Source of the DNA: Fimbriimonadales bacterium | GTDB lineage: Bacteria; Armatimonadota; Fimbriimonadia; Fimbriimonadales; GBS-DC | NCBI GenBank assembly: GCA_025998675.1 | Contig: AP024673.1 | Location: 771,221-835,220 of the forward strand | Reading direction: 5' to 3' | Length of the DNA stretch: 64,000 bases | Notes under the pieces: generated by a model | The model's database searches: none | What the model was told of the DNA's origin: nothing | The model's input: the letters and a program-made list of their open reading frames with translations, nothing else | Shown: in pieces, positions 39,907 to 48,777 of the stretch | How positions within the stretch are numbered: the first letter of the stretch is position 1 | How the letters are laid out: each line of letters begins with the position of its first letter | Made by a program: the position numbers and the translations under genes

Positions 39907-40962
39907 ATGATTAAGTACATCGGCTCCAAGCGCAGTCTGGTGGACTGGATTGTTGGCGTGGTGCAGCGGATACACGCCCACATCCCGATAACGACGGTCG
40001 CCGACCTGTTTTCGGGCAGCGCGCGGGTGGCGCACACGCTCAAAGCGCACGGCTTTTATGTCTACGCGAACGACTACGCCTCCTACGCCTACACGCTCGC
40101 GCACGCGCTGGTGGAAGCAGACCGTGCGCACTACCCTCCAGAGCGTGTGCAGCCGCTGCTGGAGACGCTGATGCACCTGCCGCTGCAGTACGGCTGGTTC
40201 ACGCGCACTTACTGCGAAGAGGCGCGCTACTTCCGTCCCGAAAACGGCGCGCGCATCGAGGCTATCCGCAACGCGATTGATGGCTGCGCAGATCCCACCC
40301 TCAAGTCGGTGCTGCTGACCAGCCTGATGCTCGCCGCCGATAAGGTGGACTCCACAACGGGGCTGCAGATGGCGTACCTCAAACGCTGGGCGCCGCGCGC
40401 CTACCAGCCCCTGCGCCTGCGCTATCCGCCGCTGTTGCCTGGCGCAGGCAAAGCGCTTCAGGAAGACGCGCTCGAACTCGCAGGCGCGCTGGAGGCAGAC
40501 CTGTTCTATCTGGACCCACCGTACAATCAGCACTCCTACCTCGCGAACTACCATGTGTGGGAGACGCTTGTACTGTGGGATTGCCCCGAAACCTACGGCG
40601 TCGCCTGCAAGCGCGTGGATGTGAAGCATCGCAAAAGCCCGTTCAACGCCCGCACTCAGGCGCGCCCCGCGATGGAGTATCTGGTGAACCAGATTCGCGC
40701 CAAGCACCTGCTGGTCTCCTTCAACGACGAGGGCTACCTCACCCGCGAGGAGCTGGAGGCGATTCTGAGCGAGTGGGGCTATGTGGCGCGTTTCGAGCGT
40801 CCCTACCGACGGTATGTGGGCGCGCTGATTGGCATCCACAACCCGCGCGGCGAGAAAGTCGGGCAGGTCTCCCACACACGCAACACGGAAATGCTTTTCG
40901 TGGCGACAAAGTATAAGTCTGCGCTGGAAACCTTAACTAACCCTGCACCCTCTCAGGAGTGA
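39907..40962 (+). CDS. D12-class DNA adenine-N6 methyltransferase
   Basis: 351 residues. N-terminal MIKYIGSKRSL and motif I DLFSGSARVA (from D33), then the catalytic motif IV DPPYNQHSY (from D203), in the alpha order of Dam-type enzymes. S-adenosylmethionine methylates adenine in a specific DNA site. No restriction endonuclease or specificity gene is adjacent, so it is an orphan methylase or a remnant of a restriction system. The recognition site cannot be read from sequence. Confidence 0.93.
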   Translation: MIKYIGSKRSLVDWIVGVVQRIHAHIPITTVADLFSGSARVAHTLKAHGFYVYANDYASYAYTLAHALVEADRAHYPPERVQPLLETLMHLPLQYGWFTRTYCEEARYFRPENGARIEAIRNAIDGCADPTLKSVLLTSLMLAADKVDSTTGLQMAYLKRWAPRAYQPLRLRYPPLLPGAGKALQEDALELAGALEADLFYLDPPYNQHSYLANYHVWETLVLWDCPETYGVACKRVDVKHRKSPFNARTQARPAMEYLVNQIRAKHLLVSFNDEGYLTREELEAILSEWGYVARFERPYRRYVGALIGIHNPRGEKVGQVSHTRNTEMLFVATKYKSALETLTNPAPSQE

Positions 40963-40965
40963 ACG

Positions 40966-42165
40966 ATGGCGAACATTCTGCTGGGCGTATCGGGCAGTAT
41001 CGCAGCGTATCGGGCGTGCGATGTGGCGCGCGAATTGATGCGTCAGGGGCATCGCGTGCAGGTAGTGATGACCCGCGCGGCGACGCGGCTGATTAGCCCC
41101 GACACCTTCGCCGCGCTCACGGGCAACCCTGTCACGGTCGATGTGTTCGACGAGCCTGTTGCAGGCGAGATTGCCCACATCAAGCTGGCGCAGGTGTCAG
41201 ACCTGGTGCTGATTGCTCCTGCGACGGCGCACACCATCGCTCGGCTCACGCTGGGGCTGGCGGACGACATGCTAACCACCCTTGCGCTGGCGACCCGCGC
41301 GCCGATTCTAATCGCCCCCGCGATGAACCCCACGATGTGGAGCCATCCCGCAACGCAGGCGCATGTGCAGACCCTGCGGGCGCGCGGCGTGGAGTTTATC
41401 GACCCTACCTACGGCGTCATGGCATGCGGCGACGAAGGCTGGGGCAAAATCGCCGACACGCCCGTGATTGTGCAGGCTGTGCAACAGCGTCTGTGCCGCG
41501 CCCATGACCTGCAGGGCGTGCATGTGCTGATTACCGCTGGTCCGACCTACGAGCCGATTGACCCCGTGCGCTTTATCGGCAATCGCTCCAGCGGCAAGAT
41601 GGGCTACGCGCTCGCGGAAGCCGCCCTCGCGCACGGCGCGCGCGTCACGCTGATTACGGGTCCGACCGCGCTCACGCCGCCTGCAGGCGCGGAGGTCGTC
41701 CCCGTGCGCACGGCGCTGCAAATGTACGAGGCGGTGCAGGAACGGTTTGACGCCTGCGATGTGTTCATCGCCGCCGCCGCCGTCGCCGACTATCGCCCCG
41801 AACGCGCCCTGCGCCGCAAACACAAGCGCACAGAAGGCGACTGGACAATTCGGCTCGTGCCCAACCCCGACATACTCGCCAGCGTCGCGACGCGCAAGGG
41901 CCAGCGCATCGTGGTTGGCTTCGCGGCGGAGACCGACAAAGCCCTCCAGCACGCCGCGCAGAAACTCAAGCGCAAGAATCTCGACCTCATCGCCGTCAAC
42001 GATGTGCTGGAAGCAGGCAGCGGCTTCGAAGTGGACACCAACCGCCTGACCCTGCTATACGCCGATGGGCGTGTGGAAGAGTTGCCCCAGATGAGCAAAC
42101 GCGCGTGCGCCGAGCGCGTCATCGAGGCGGTTGTGGAGCGGTTAACGCCTGCGCGCGGCGAGTAG
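40966..42165 (+). CDS. coaBC: Phosphopantothenoylcysteine synthetase/decarboxylase
   Basis: 399 residues, bifunctional coenzyme A pathway enzyme. The CoaC half (about 1-175) has GSIAAYRACDVARELM, IAHIKLA, PATAHTIARL, AMNPTMW and the Cys loop ACGDEGWGK. The CoaB half (about 185-395) has ITAGPTYEPIDPVRFIGNRSSGKMG and AAVADYRP. It uses FMN and CTP in known homologues. A Shine-Dalgarno (AGGAG) lies just upstream, 4 bp after the methylase stop. Confidence 0.97.
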   Translation: MANILLGVSGSIAAYRACDVARELMRQGHRVQVVMTRAATRLISPDTFAALTGNPVTVDVFDEPVAGEIAHIKLAQVSDLVLIAPATAHTIARLTLGLADDMLTTLALATRAPILIAPAMNPTMWSHPATQAHVQTLRARGVEFIDPTYGVMACGDEGWGKIADTPVIVQAVQQRLCRAHDLQGVHVLITAGPTYEPIDPVRFIGNRSSGKMGYALAEAALAHGARVTLITGPTALTPPAGAEVVPVRTALQMYEAVQERFDACDVFIAAAAVADYRPERALRRKHKRTEGDWTIRLVPNPDILASVATRKGQRIVVGFAAETDKALQHAAQKLKRKNLDLIAVNDVLEAGSGFEVDTNRLTLLYADGRVEELPQMSKRACAERVIEAVVERLTPARGE

Positions 42166-42197
42166 CATTTATCCTTCTCAAACGGATAAAAATCGGG

Positions 42198-42203
42198 TAA
42201 ATT
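42198..42203 (+). promoter_or_regulatory. -10-like (GG)TAAATT before the DUF4143 ATPase
   Basis: 7 nt before the GTG at 42211. A 9-bp direct repeat TTATCCTTC (42169-42177 and 42202-42210) brackets this region and may be an operator. Confidence 0.4.
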
Positions 42204-42210
42204 ATCCTTC

Positions 42211-43524
42211 GTGGAAGGACAACTGCGCGCCACGATAGAGGAAAAAGTGGTGGAGGGTACAACGCGCCCTGTGCCTGCCTTCACGCGACGCGATGTGCGC
42301 ATTCCTGCGGTCCCGAACAAAGCTTTCACGATTATCGGCATGCGTCGTGCGGGTAAGACCACCTTTCTATGGCAAATCGTGGCTGAGCATCTGCAGCAGG
42401 GCATGCCCCGTGAACACGCGCTCTACTTCAACTTTGAGGATGAGCGACTACTCGACCTGCAGGCGCGCGATTTGCAGATTATCCTCGAGACCTACTACCA
42501 GTTCTACCCCCATACGCGCGATAGCGAACAGGTATTGTTCCTGCTGGACGAAATCCAGCGGGTGGCGGGCTGGGAAACCTTTGTGCGCCGTCTACTGGAT
42601 AGTGAGACCGTTTCCGTGTATCTGTCGGGCTCGTCCGCACGGATGCTGGCTTACGAGCTGGGTACCAGCATGCGGGGGCGCGCGCTGCCCGTGACGGTGT
42701 TCCCATTCAGTTTCCGCGAGTACCTGCGCCATTTGCGCGAGGAGCCAGAGGATGCCTTTCCGCGCCTGAACAAAGCGCGTCGCTCGCTGATACAGGCGCG
42801 TCTGCGCCAGTACCTGCAGACGGGCGGCTTTCCCGAAGCCATCGGATTAGAGACGATAGACAGACGCGAGCTGCTCACAAGCTATGTGGACGGCGTTATC
42901 CTGCGCGATGTGCTGGAGCGGTATCAGGTGAGCAACATCGGCGTCCTGCGCCGTCTGACGCGCCATCTGTTGAGTAATCCCGGCGCTGTCTTCAGCGTCA
43001 ACCGATTCTACAACGATGCGCGTTCGCAGGGACTCTCGGTCAGCAAGGACACACTGCACGCAATGCTGGGCTATCTGGAGGATGCTTTTCTGATACGCAC
43101 GGTACCCTACTTCGCCTACTCTGAGGCGCAACAGCGCGTGCATCCGCGCAAGGTCTATCCGATAGATACGGGCTTCATTCCCTTCTATACCGCGCCGCGC
43201 CCATTTCCTGTGGGGCACGCGCTGGAGACTTGTATACTGATTGAACTCCTGCGCCGCAAGCACGAGGTGTTCTACCTGCGCACGGCGTCAGGCTACGAGG
43301 TGGACTTCGTAACGGTTTGTTCGGACGGCGAACTGCATTTGTATCAGGTCTGCGCCGACCTGTCCGACCCGACAACCCACGCGCGGGAGGCGCGCGCTCT
43401 GCTGGATGCGGGCGCCCAGTTTTCCAGTCAGAGTCTGCACATCATTTCGCTGGCGACCGCGCCGCCTCCTGAGGCACATCCCCAAGTTGAGTACCACAAC
43501 GCCGCCGCGTGGCTGCTAAGTTGA
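42211..43524 (+). CDS. DUF4143-type AAA ATPase
   Basis: 437 residues starting at GTG. Walker A GMRRAGKTTF near 45-54, Walker B FLLDEIQ near 110-116, sensor YLSGSSA, then the FSFREYL motif and the C-terminal DUF4143 region with GGFPEA and a PD-(D/E)xK-like end (TASGYEVDFV). Such ATPases are common, often mobile, and of unknown function. It probably starts leaderless. It shares no operon with coaBC (45-bp gap). Confidence 0.9.
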   Translation: MEGQLRATIEEKVVEGTTRPVPAFTRRDVRIPAVPNKAFTIIGMRRAGKTTFLWQIVAEHLQQGMPREHALYFNFEDERLLDLQARDLQIILETYYQFYPHTRDSEQVLFLLDEIQRVAGWETFVRRLLDSETVSVYLSGSSARMLAYELGTSMRGRALPVTVFPFSFREYLRHLREEPEDAFPRLNKARRSLIQARLRQYLQTGGFPEAIGLETIDRRELLTSYVDGVILRDVLERYQVSNIGVLRRLTRHLLSNPGAVFSVNRFYNDARSQGLSVSKDTLHAMLGYLEDAFLIRTVPYFAYSEAQQRVHPRKVYPIDTGFIPFYTAPRPFPVGHALETCILIELLRRKHEVFYLRTASGYEVDFVTVCSDGELHLYQVCADLSDPTTHAREARALLDAGAQFSSQSLHIISLATAPPPEAHPQVEYHNAAAWLLS

Positions 43525-43529
43525 GCAGG

Positions 43530-43535
43530 TATACT
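43530..43535 (+). promoter_or_regulatory. -10 element (GG)TATACT for recF
   Basis: 9 nt before the ATG at 43545, with no Shine-Dalgarno between. Confidence 0.5.
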
Positions 43536-43544
43536 TGCGAATCG

Positions 43545-44669
43545 ATGCAACTGCACGCCCTGCGCCTGAGCGGTTTTCGGAACTACACCCGCGCGCACAT
43601 CGAGCCGTCGCCGCGCGTGAACATCCTGCTGGGCGAAAACGCGCAGGGCAAAACGAACCTACTGGAGGCGATTTACTACCTCAGCGCGTTTCGACCGCTG
43701 CGCCCTGTGCGCGAGGCGGACCTCATCCAGTGGGGCGCGCAGGAGATGCGGCTCACGGCGCAGTACGAAACTGACGGTCTCACCGACGAACTCCAGATAC
43801 GCCTGCATGCGCAGGGCAAGCGCGTCATCACCCTCAACGAGCAACCTGTCGCCCGCCCCAGTGCGCTGGTGGGTAGGCTGAGCGTCGTGTGCTTCACGGC
43901 GAACGATTTGACGCTCATTCGCGGCGAGCCCGCCGACCGCCGACGCTTCCTCGATACCGAGATCAGCCTGCTCAGCCCACGCTACGCGCACGCCGTCGCG
44001 CACTATAGACGCGCCTTAGAGCAGCGCAACAACCTGCTGCGCGCCTATCTGGAAGGTGCGGCGAGCCTAGAGAGCCTGCCCGAATGGAATGCACAGCTGG
44101 TCAAGTACGGCGCGCGGCTGTTTCAGGCGCGTCGCCAGTTTCTGGAGCGGCTGAACACGCTCGCCGAGACCACTCACCGCGCCCTGACCCGCCGCGCCGA
44201 GTCGCTCCAGCTGCAGTACCAGCCCGGACTGCCCGTGCGCGCGCCCCTGCCCGAAAAAGAGGAAGACTGGGCGGACGCCCTGATGAGCGCGCTCCACCAG
44301 TCGGCGGGCGAAGAGCTGCGCCGCGCGACCACGCTCTACGGACCGCACCGCGACGACTTCCAGATACTGGTGCAGGGCTACGAGGCGCGCCTGTTCGCCT
44401 CGCAGGGACAGCAGCGCACCTGCGCGCTCAGTCTGCGCCTTTCGGAAGTTGCGCTTGTAGAATCGATTCGCCACGCGCCGCCGATTGTGCTGCTCGATGA
44501 TGTGTTCTCGGACCTCGATCCCGCGCGCCGCCAGAGCCTGGTGGCGTATCTGACCCCGCGCACGCAGACCTTCATCACCTGCACCGACCTGAGCGCGTTC
44601 GACGAGGCGACCCTGCGCGACGCCGCCCAGTTCGAGGTACGCGAGGGGACGGTGAGCCGCCATGCGTGA
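43545..44669 (+). CDS. recF: DNA replication and repair protein RecF
   Basis: 374 residues. SMC-like ATPase loading RecA at gaps. Start chosen at 43545 (MQLHALRLSGFRNY, the family's usual opening). Walker A LGENAQGKTN is at 29-38, followed by LLEAIYYLS. Near the C-terminus are LYGPHRDDF, the signature SQGQQRTCALSLRL and Walker B PIVLLDDVFSDLD. The next gene, a DciA homologue, overlaps by 8 bp, the usual recF-DUF721 pairing, but dnaA, dnaN and gyrB are not in the window. Confidence 0.97.
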   Translation: MQLHALRLSGFRNYTRAHIEPSPRVNILLGENAQGKTNLLEAIYYLSAFRPLRPVREADLIQWGAQEMRLTAQYETDGLTDELQIRLHAQGKRVITLNEQPVARPSALVGRLSVVCFTANDLTLIRGEPADRRRFLDTEISLLSPRYAHAVAHYRRALEQRNNLLRAYLEGAASLESLPEWNAQLVKYGARLFQARRQFLERLNTLAETTHRALTRRAESLQLQYQPGLPVRAPLPEKEEDWADALMSALHQSAGEELRRATTLYGPHRDDFQILVQGYEARLFASQGQQRTCALSLRLSEVALVESIRHAPPIVLLDDVFSDLDPARRQSLVAYLTPRTQTFITCTDLSAFDEATLRDAAQFEVREGTVSRHA

Positions 44670-45225
44670 GATGCGCGCGGCAGGCGACGCGCTCCAGAAC
44701 CTGCTGGAGCGGCTGGGGATTAGCGAGCAACTGCGCACCTACAGCGCGCTCATCCACTGGGACGCGGTCGTCGGCGCACAACTGGCGCAGGTCGCCCGTC
44801 CGCTGCGTATCGACGCCGACACGCTCTGGGTCGCGGTCAAGAGCCACGCCTGGATGCAGGAACTCACTTTTCATAAGCGTATGATTCTGCAACGCCTGAA
44901 CGAGCGCGTCGGCGCAGAGCGATTTCGAGAGATTCGCTTCACCGTGCGCGCCCAGCTGCCGACAGTGTTTCAGCGTGAAGAGGAGGCGCCTGTAGGCGAC
45001 GCGCCGCCAGAGCCGACCCTCAGCGACGAGGAGTGGGCGGCGGTCGAGGCGAACCTGCAGGGCGTGAGCGACCCCGACTTGCGCGACGCGCTCCGACGGG
45101 CGCAACTGGCGAGCCTGCGCTACCAGAAGCAACTGGAACAGCGCGGCTGGCGCCGATGCAGCGTGTGCGGATGCTATCACGGCGACGGCTCGGCGGTCTG
45201 CTTTCTCTGTCAAAGGGGCGTGTAG
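44662..45225 (+). CDS. DciA-like (DUF721) protein with C-terminal zinc ribbon
   Basis: 187 residues. The DUF721/DciA pattern is at about 10-90: LQNLLERLGISEQLRTYSALIHWDAVVGAQLAQVARPLRI, then TLWVAVKSHAWMQELTFHKRMIL. DciA helps load the replicative helicase in bacteria lacking DnaC. The C-terminus has CSVCGCYHG and CFLC, a likely zinc ribbon, an extra not present in most DciA proteins. It is coupled to recF by overlap. Confidence 0.9.
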   Translation: MREMRAAGDALQNLLERLGISEQLRTYSALIHWDAVVGAQLAQVARPLRIDADTLWVAVKSHAWMQELTFHKRMILQRLNERVGAERFREIRFTVRAQLPTVFQREEEAPVGDAPPEPTLSDEEWAAVEANLQGVSDPDLRDALRRAQLASLRYQKQLEQRGWRRCSVCGCYHGDGSAVCFLCQRGV

Positions 45226-45248
45226 GCGAAGTCATTCGCCCGCGCCCG

Positions 45249-46694
45249 ATGCTGCAGCTCGCGCTGGGCATCGCGCTGGGGATTAGCCTTGTGGAATGGA
45301 GCGCGCTGCCCGCCGCGCCGTCGATTGTGCTGGGGCTGGTGGGGTTTATCCTCGCGCTGGGGCTGCCCGCGTGGGCGTGGCTGTTTATCGGGCTTGCGCT
45401 GGGCGCGGTGCGCTACGACCTCTGGCGTCAGCCGCCTACTCAGACGCCCCCATCTGTGGCGACGCTCTGCGCCTTGGGCACGTTGGAGCCGACGCGCAAC
45501 GGCTACCGCCTGCTGTGCGCCTTTGAGGAGCCTGCCCTGCCGACCTATGCGCTGGTCTACTTCCGCTCCAGCGTGCGCCACATGCCCGACTACGGCGATG
45601 TGTTTCGCGTGGAGACCACATGGCGGCGTCCTGTGCGCTTCAGCGGCTTCGACTGGGCGCGCTATTTAGAGCGCAGGCGCGTGTATCACATCACGACGAT
45701 TTTCAGCGAGCAGCAGTTCGAGATTCTGCAGTCGGGCGCAGGGCGATGGCAGCGGCGCTTCTCGGCGGCGCGCCAGTCCCTGCGGCGCACCCTGCGCACG
45801 CACCTGCGCCCTGAAGACGCCGCGCTGATGGAGGGCATGCTGGTCGGCGCGGCGGGCGACTTCCCCCCTGCCCTGCGCGAGGCGTTCCATCGATCAGGCA
45901 CGGGGCATCTGCTGGCGACCTCAGGCTTGCATGTGATGATGGCGCTGCAGATGGTCTATCTCCTGTTGCGCGCCACGCCCGTGCCGTTCGCGGGGCGGAT
46001 TGCAGTGGTGATTGCGGCGGCGTGGTGCTATGCGCTGCTGGCGGGGCTGCGCCCTTCGATTGTGCGCGCGGCGACGATGACCAGCGTCGCGCTCTGCGCC
46101 CCACTGCTGGGGCGCGAGGCAGACAGCCTGAACGCGCTCGGCTTTGCAGGCGCGCTCTGGCTGCTAATCGCGCCGCACACAATCTTCGAGGTCGGCTTCC
46201 AGTATTCGTTTTGCGCGGTGCTGTTCATCCTGCTCTTCTACAGCAAGCTGGAGTACGCCATGCGACGCGGGGCGATGCGGCTTGGCGCACTGCCCGCGAA
46301 AGGCAAACCTACCGCGCTTGCGGGCAAAGTGTTGCAGAAGGGTCTGATTCCGCTGCTCAGCGTCTCGCTGTGTGCGCAGGCGGGCATCAGCCTCGTGCAG
46401 CTCTATCATTTCGGCTACCTGTCGCTGCTTGCGCCTGTGGCGAACCTGCTGGCGGTGCCGATGGCATACCCGACGCTCGCGGCGGGCTTCTGGTTCTGGC
46501 TCTCGCAGGGCGTGGGCGCGACGGTGGTCGGGTGGCTGTGTGCGTGGCAGGCGTGGGTCGCGCTCACCTTCGGCGCGGAGTGGGTCCCCGCGCTGCGAGT
46601 CGCCAGCACGCCCGCGTGGCTGCCGATTGCCTGCTATGCGGGCGTGCTGCTGCTCGCGCCCGAACCCCCACTCGGCGAGGTGGAGGAATTATAG
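45249..46694 (+). CDS. ComEC/Rec2-type DNA-uptake channel, short form
   Basis: 481 residues from the ATG at 45249; upstream in-frame sequence runs back through dciA and is rejected. Three hydrophobic segments are followed by a soluble N-terminal loop, then the Competence domain (about 180-470) with the hallmark GHLLATSGLHV and LLAGLRPSIVRAA. ComEC forms the inner-membrane channel for single-stranded DNA in transformation. Full ComEC has a C-terminal metallo-beta-lactamase domain, missing here, so the chain ends after the channel. The gap after dciA is only 23 bp. Confidence 0.88.
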   Translation: MLQLALGIALGISLVEWSALPAAPSIVLGLVGFILALGLPAWAWLFIGLALGAVRYDLWRQPPTQTPPSVATLCALGTLEPTRNGYRLLCAFEEPALPTYALVYFRSSVRHMPDYGDVFRVETTWRRPVRFSGFDWARYLERRRVYHITTIFSEQQFEILQSGAGRWQRRFSAARQSLRRTLRTHLRPEDAALMEGMLVGAAGDFPPALREAFHRSGTGHLLATSGLHVMMALQMVYLLLRATPVPFAGRIAVVIAAAWCYALLAGLRPSIVRAATMTSVALCAPLLGREADSLNALGFAGALWLLIAPHTIFEVGFQYSFCAVLFILLFYSKLEYAMRRGAMRLGALPAKGKPTALAGKVLQKGLIPLLSVSLCAQAGISLVQLYHFGYLSLLAPVANLLAVPMAYPTLAAGFWFWLSQGVGATVVGWLCAWQAWVALTFGAEWVPALRVASTPAWLPIACYAGVLLLAPEPPLGEVEEL

Positions 46695-46731
46695 GATTGG
46701 AGGCGTATTTTACATTCTGGGAGGAACGCCC

Positions 46732-48765
46732 ATGAAGAGTCTTTCGTTGGTCTGGGGACTGTTGATGACGATTGCTGGAATGGGCATCGCGTCGGCACAG
46801 CCCGCGCTGGATGTACTCTGGAAACGCAGTGTCCCAACTACAAACATTACCAACTTCGTTTTCTCGCCACTGGGGTCGCTCGCAGCGTTCAGTGGTGAAG
46901 GAACGCTCTTCCTGTACGATCTGCCACTCCGAAAAGTGGCGCGTGAGCTGAATTTGTCCACCAGTAGCACGATTCGCCAGATTGTCTTCAGTGCAGACGG
47001 CGCACAGTTGGGCGTGACGACGGGTGCGGAGATTGTCCTGTACGATGTCTTCGGGGATACTGTATCATGGACCCGCTCACTGCCCGCCGATACGAGCCTA
47101 TCCATAGCTTTTTCTCCCGATAACCGTTGGGTGGCTATCGGTTCATCCACTCTCCATCGAGTCTATCTGCTACGACGGAGCGATGGGGCGGTCGTTCAGG
47201 AGTGGTCTGGACACACCGGTGCGGTAAGTTCAGTTCACTTCACGCCCGATAGCCAGCGGGTCGTTTCAACAGCGCAGGACGGCTATGTGCGCATCTGGCG
47301 GATAGATAGCCCTACCCCCGAAAACGAGTACCTGATTGGCGGCGCTGGCAGCCAGCGCGTGTCTGCACTGGCGCCCGACGGTCAGATTCTGGCAATAGGA
47401 GGTTTCGATGACAATACCGTGCGCCTGATTGAACTCGCCAGTGGTCAACCGACTGCAACTCTCCAGCTCACCAACCGCGCCATTTTCGTGGCGTTTAGCC
47501 CAGACGGTCAACACCTCGCGGCATGTACCGCGAGTATGTATAACAGTGTCTATCTCTGGCGCCTTTCTGACCTGCAACAGAGGTTTCCGCCCCACCCTCC
47601 CGACGCCAGAGAGATAACCAACACGCGTCTGCTTGCCTTTTCGCCCGATGGACAGTTTTGGGTGGAAGCAGGCGCAGACACCCGGCTACCGGTACGCCTT
47701 GTCGATACAGGCGAGTGGGTGGACAGCTTGATTCCGTTTCGCGGTGAGACGCCCGTTCCGAGATTTAGCCCCGACTCGCAAACCCTCTACGCCGCTTCTG
47801 CCCGTTTTGGATGGCTCTATCAGTGGGACGCCCGCACGGGCAATCCCAGCAGAGCCACATTTCGCGAGATACTTCCAGTTCCTACCTTCGCGATTTCGGA
47901 CGATTGGCTGGCGCTCTCCCTGAATGGGCATAATGCGGTGCTACTGCGTAATCGCTGGACATACACTCCGTGGCTGCTGCTACCCGCTGGCGTAGATTAC
48001 CAGACAACCGCATGGCTGGTGGAGTTTGCGCCCGACGGCGAGCGTCTGTATCTGGGCGCATGGCGCGACGGAGTCGCGGTGTGGCGACTTCTGTCGGATG
48101 GCGCGCTGTTGGAACGCACGATTGGCGCGCCAATCACTTCATCAGCCCTTTCGAGCGACAGGCGATACCTTGTCATCTACCGCTCGAACCAGCTTGCAGT
48201 TTGGGAGGTCTCTACAGGCGCACTGCTGGCGGCGCGCAACGATCTGACCCAGTTCCCGTATGGTCTGCAGCAGCTTGCGGTCTCACCTGATGGCGCATGG
48301 GTTGCCTACGCAGGACCAGAAAGTCCCACTGTCTATCTCTGGCGCTGGCAGACGGACACGCGGCTCACCTTCACGATTCCGTCGGGGAGCGTCAACAAGC
48401 TCATTTTCACCCCCGACAGCACTCTGCTTGGTGTCGCCACGAGCCGGGAACGGCTTCTCTTCCTGCGCGCATCCGATGGGCAACCAGTCGTTGCATTCAC
48501 CTTGCAGGGCGAATCGCCCGGCAACCTCGTATTTTCCAACGACTCGAAAATGCTCGCTATCGCCCAGGTCAACGGCAGCCTGATTGTCGCGCGCAATCCG
48601 TTTTACCCCGACCTAAACAACGATGGCGTTATCGATGACGCAGACCTGCTAACAGTGCTGCTAAATTTTGGCGCCAGCGGCGCAAGCGTGCAGGGCGACG
48701 CCAACTACGATGGCGTGGTGGACGACTCCGACCTGATGCTGGTGCTCTTTCACTTTGGCGCATAA
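46732..48765 (+). CDS. Secreted WD40-like propeller with C-terminal dockerin, copy 1
   Basis: 677 residues with a signal peptide (about 1-23). GGGAGG lies before the ATG at 46732, so earlier in-frame sequence inside comEC is not used. Residues ~30-600 carry repeated blade motifs (FSPDNRWVAIGS, FTPDSQRVVSTAQDGYVRIWR, FSPDGQHLAACT), a WD40/YVTN-type propeller. The last ~60 residues form a type I dockerin: two Ca-binding repeats LNNDGVIDDADLLTVLLNFG and NYDGVVDDSDLMLVLFHFG. Dockerins anchor to cohesins; none is seen here. Tandem with a paralogue. Confidence 0.88.
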   Translation: MKSLSLVWGLLMTIAGMGIASAQPALDVLWKRSVPTTNITNFVFSPLGSLAAFSGEGTLFLYDLPLRKVARELNLSTSSTIRQIVFSADGAQLGVTTGAEIVLYDVFGDTVSWTRSLPADTSLSIAFSPDNRWVAIGSSTLHRVYLLRRSDGAVVQEWSGHTGAVSSVHFTPDSQRVVSTAQDGYVRIWRIDSPTPENEYLIGGAGSQRVSALAPDGQILAIGGFDDNTVRLIELASGQPTATLQLTNRAIFVAFSPDGQHLAACTASMYNSVYLWRLSDLQQRFPPHPPDAREITNTRLLAFSPDGQFWVEAGADTRLPVRLVDTGEWVDSLIPFRGETPVPRFSPDSQTLYAASARFGWLYQWDARTGNPSRATFREILPVPTFAISDDWLALSLNGHNAVLLRNRWTYTPWLLLPAGVDYQTTAWLVEFAPDGERLYLGAWRDGVAVWRLLSDGALLERTIGAPITSSALSSDRRYLVIYRSNQLAVWEVSTGALLAARNDLTQFPYGLQQLAVSPDGAWVAYAGPESPTVYLWRWQTDTRLTFTIPSGSVNKLIFTPDSTLLGVATSRERLLFLRASDGQPVVAFTLQGESPGNLVFSNDSKMLAIAQVNGSLIVARNPFYPDLNNDGVIDDADLLTVLLNFGASGASVQGDANYDGVVDDSDLMLVLFHFGA

Positions 48766-48777
48766 CAGGAGGGAATC

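Noticed and set aside
45033-45248. 72-codon N-terminal extension of comEC
   Set aside because: It overlaps dciA in another frame and is Arg/Gly/Pro-rich; the start at 45249 begins the first hydrophobic segment.
46372-46731. 120-codon extension of the first propeller-dockerin gene
   Set aside because: Lies within comEC; the signal peptide and Shine-Dalgarno define the start at 46732.
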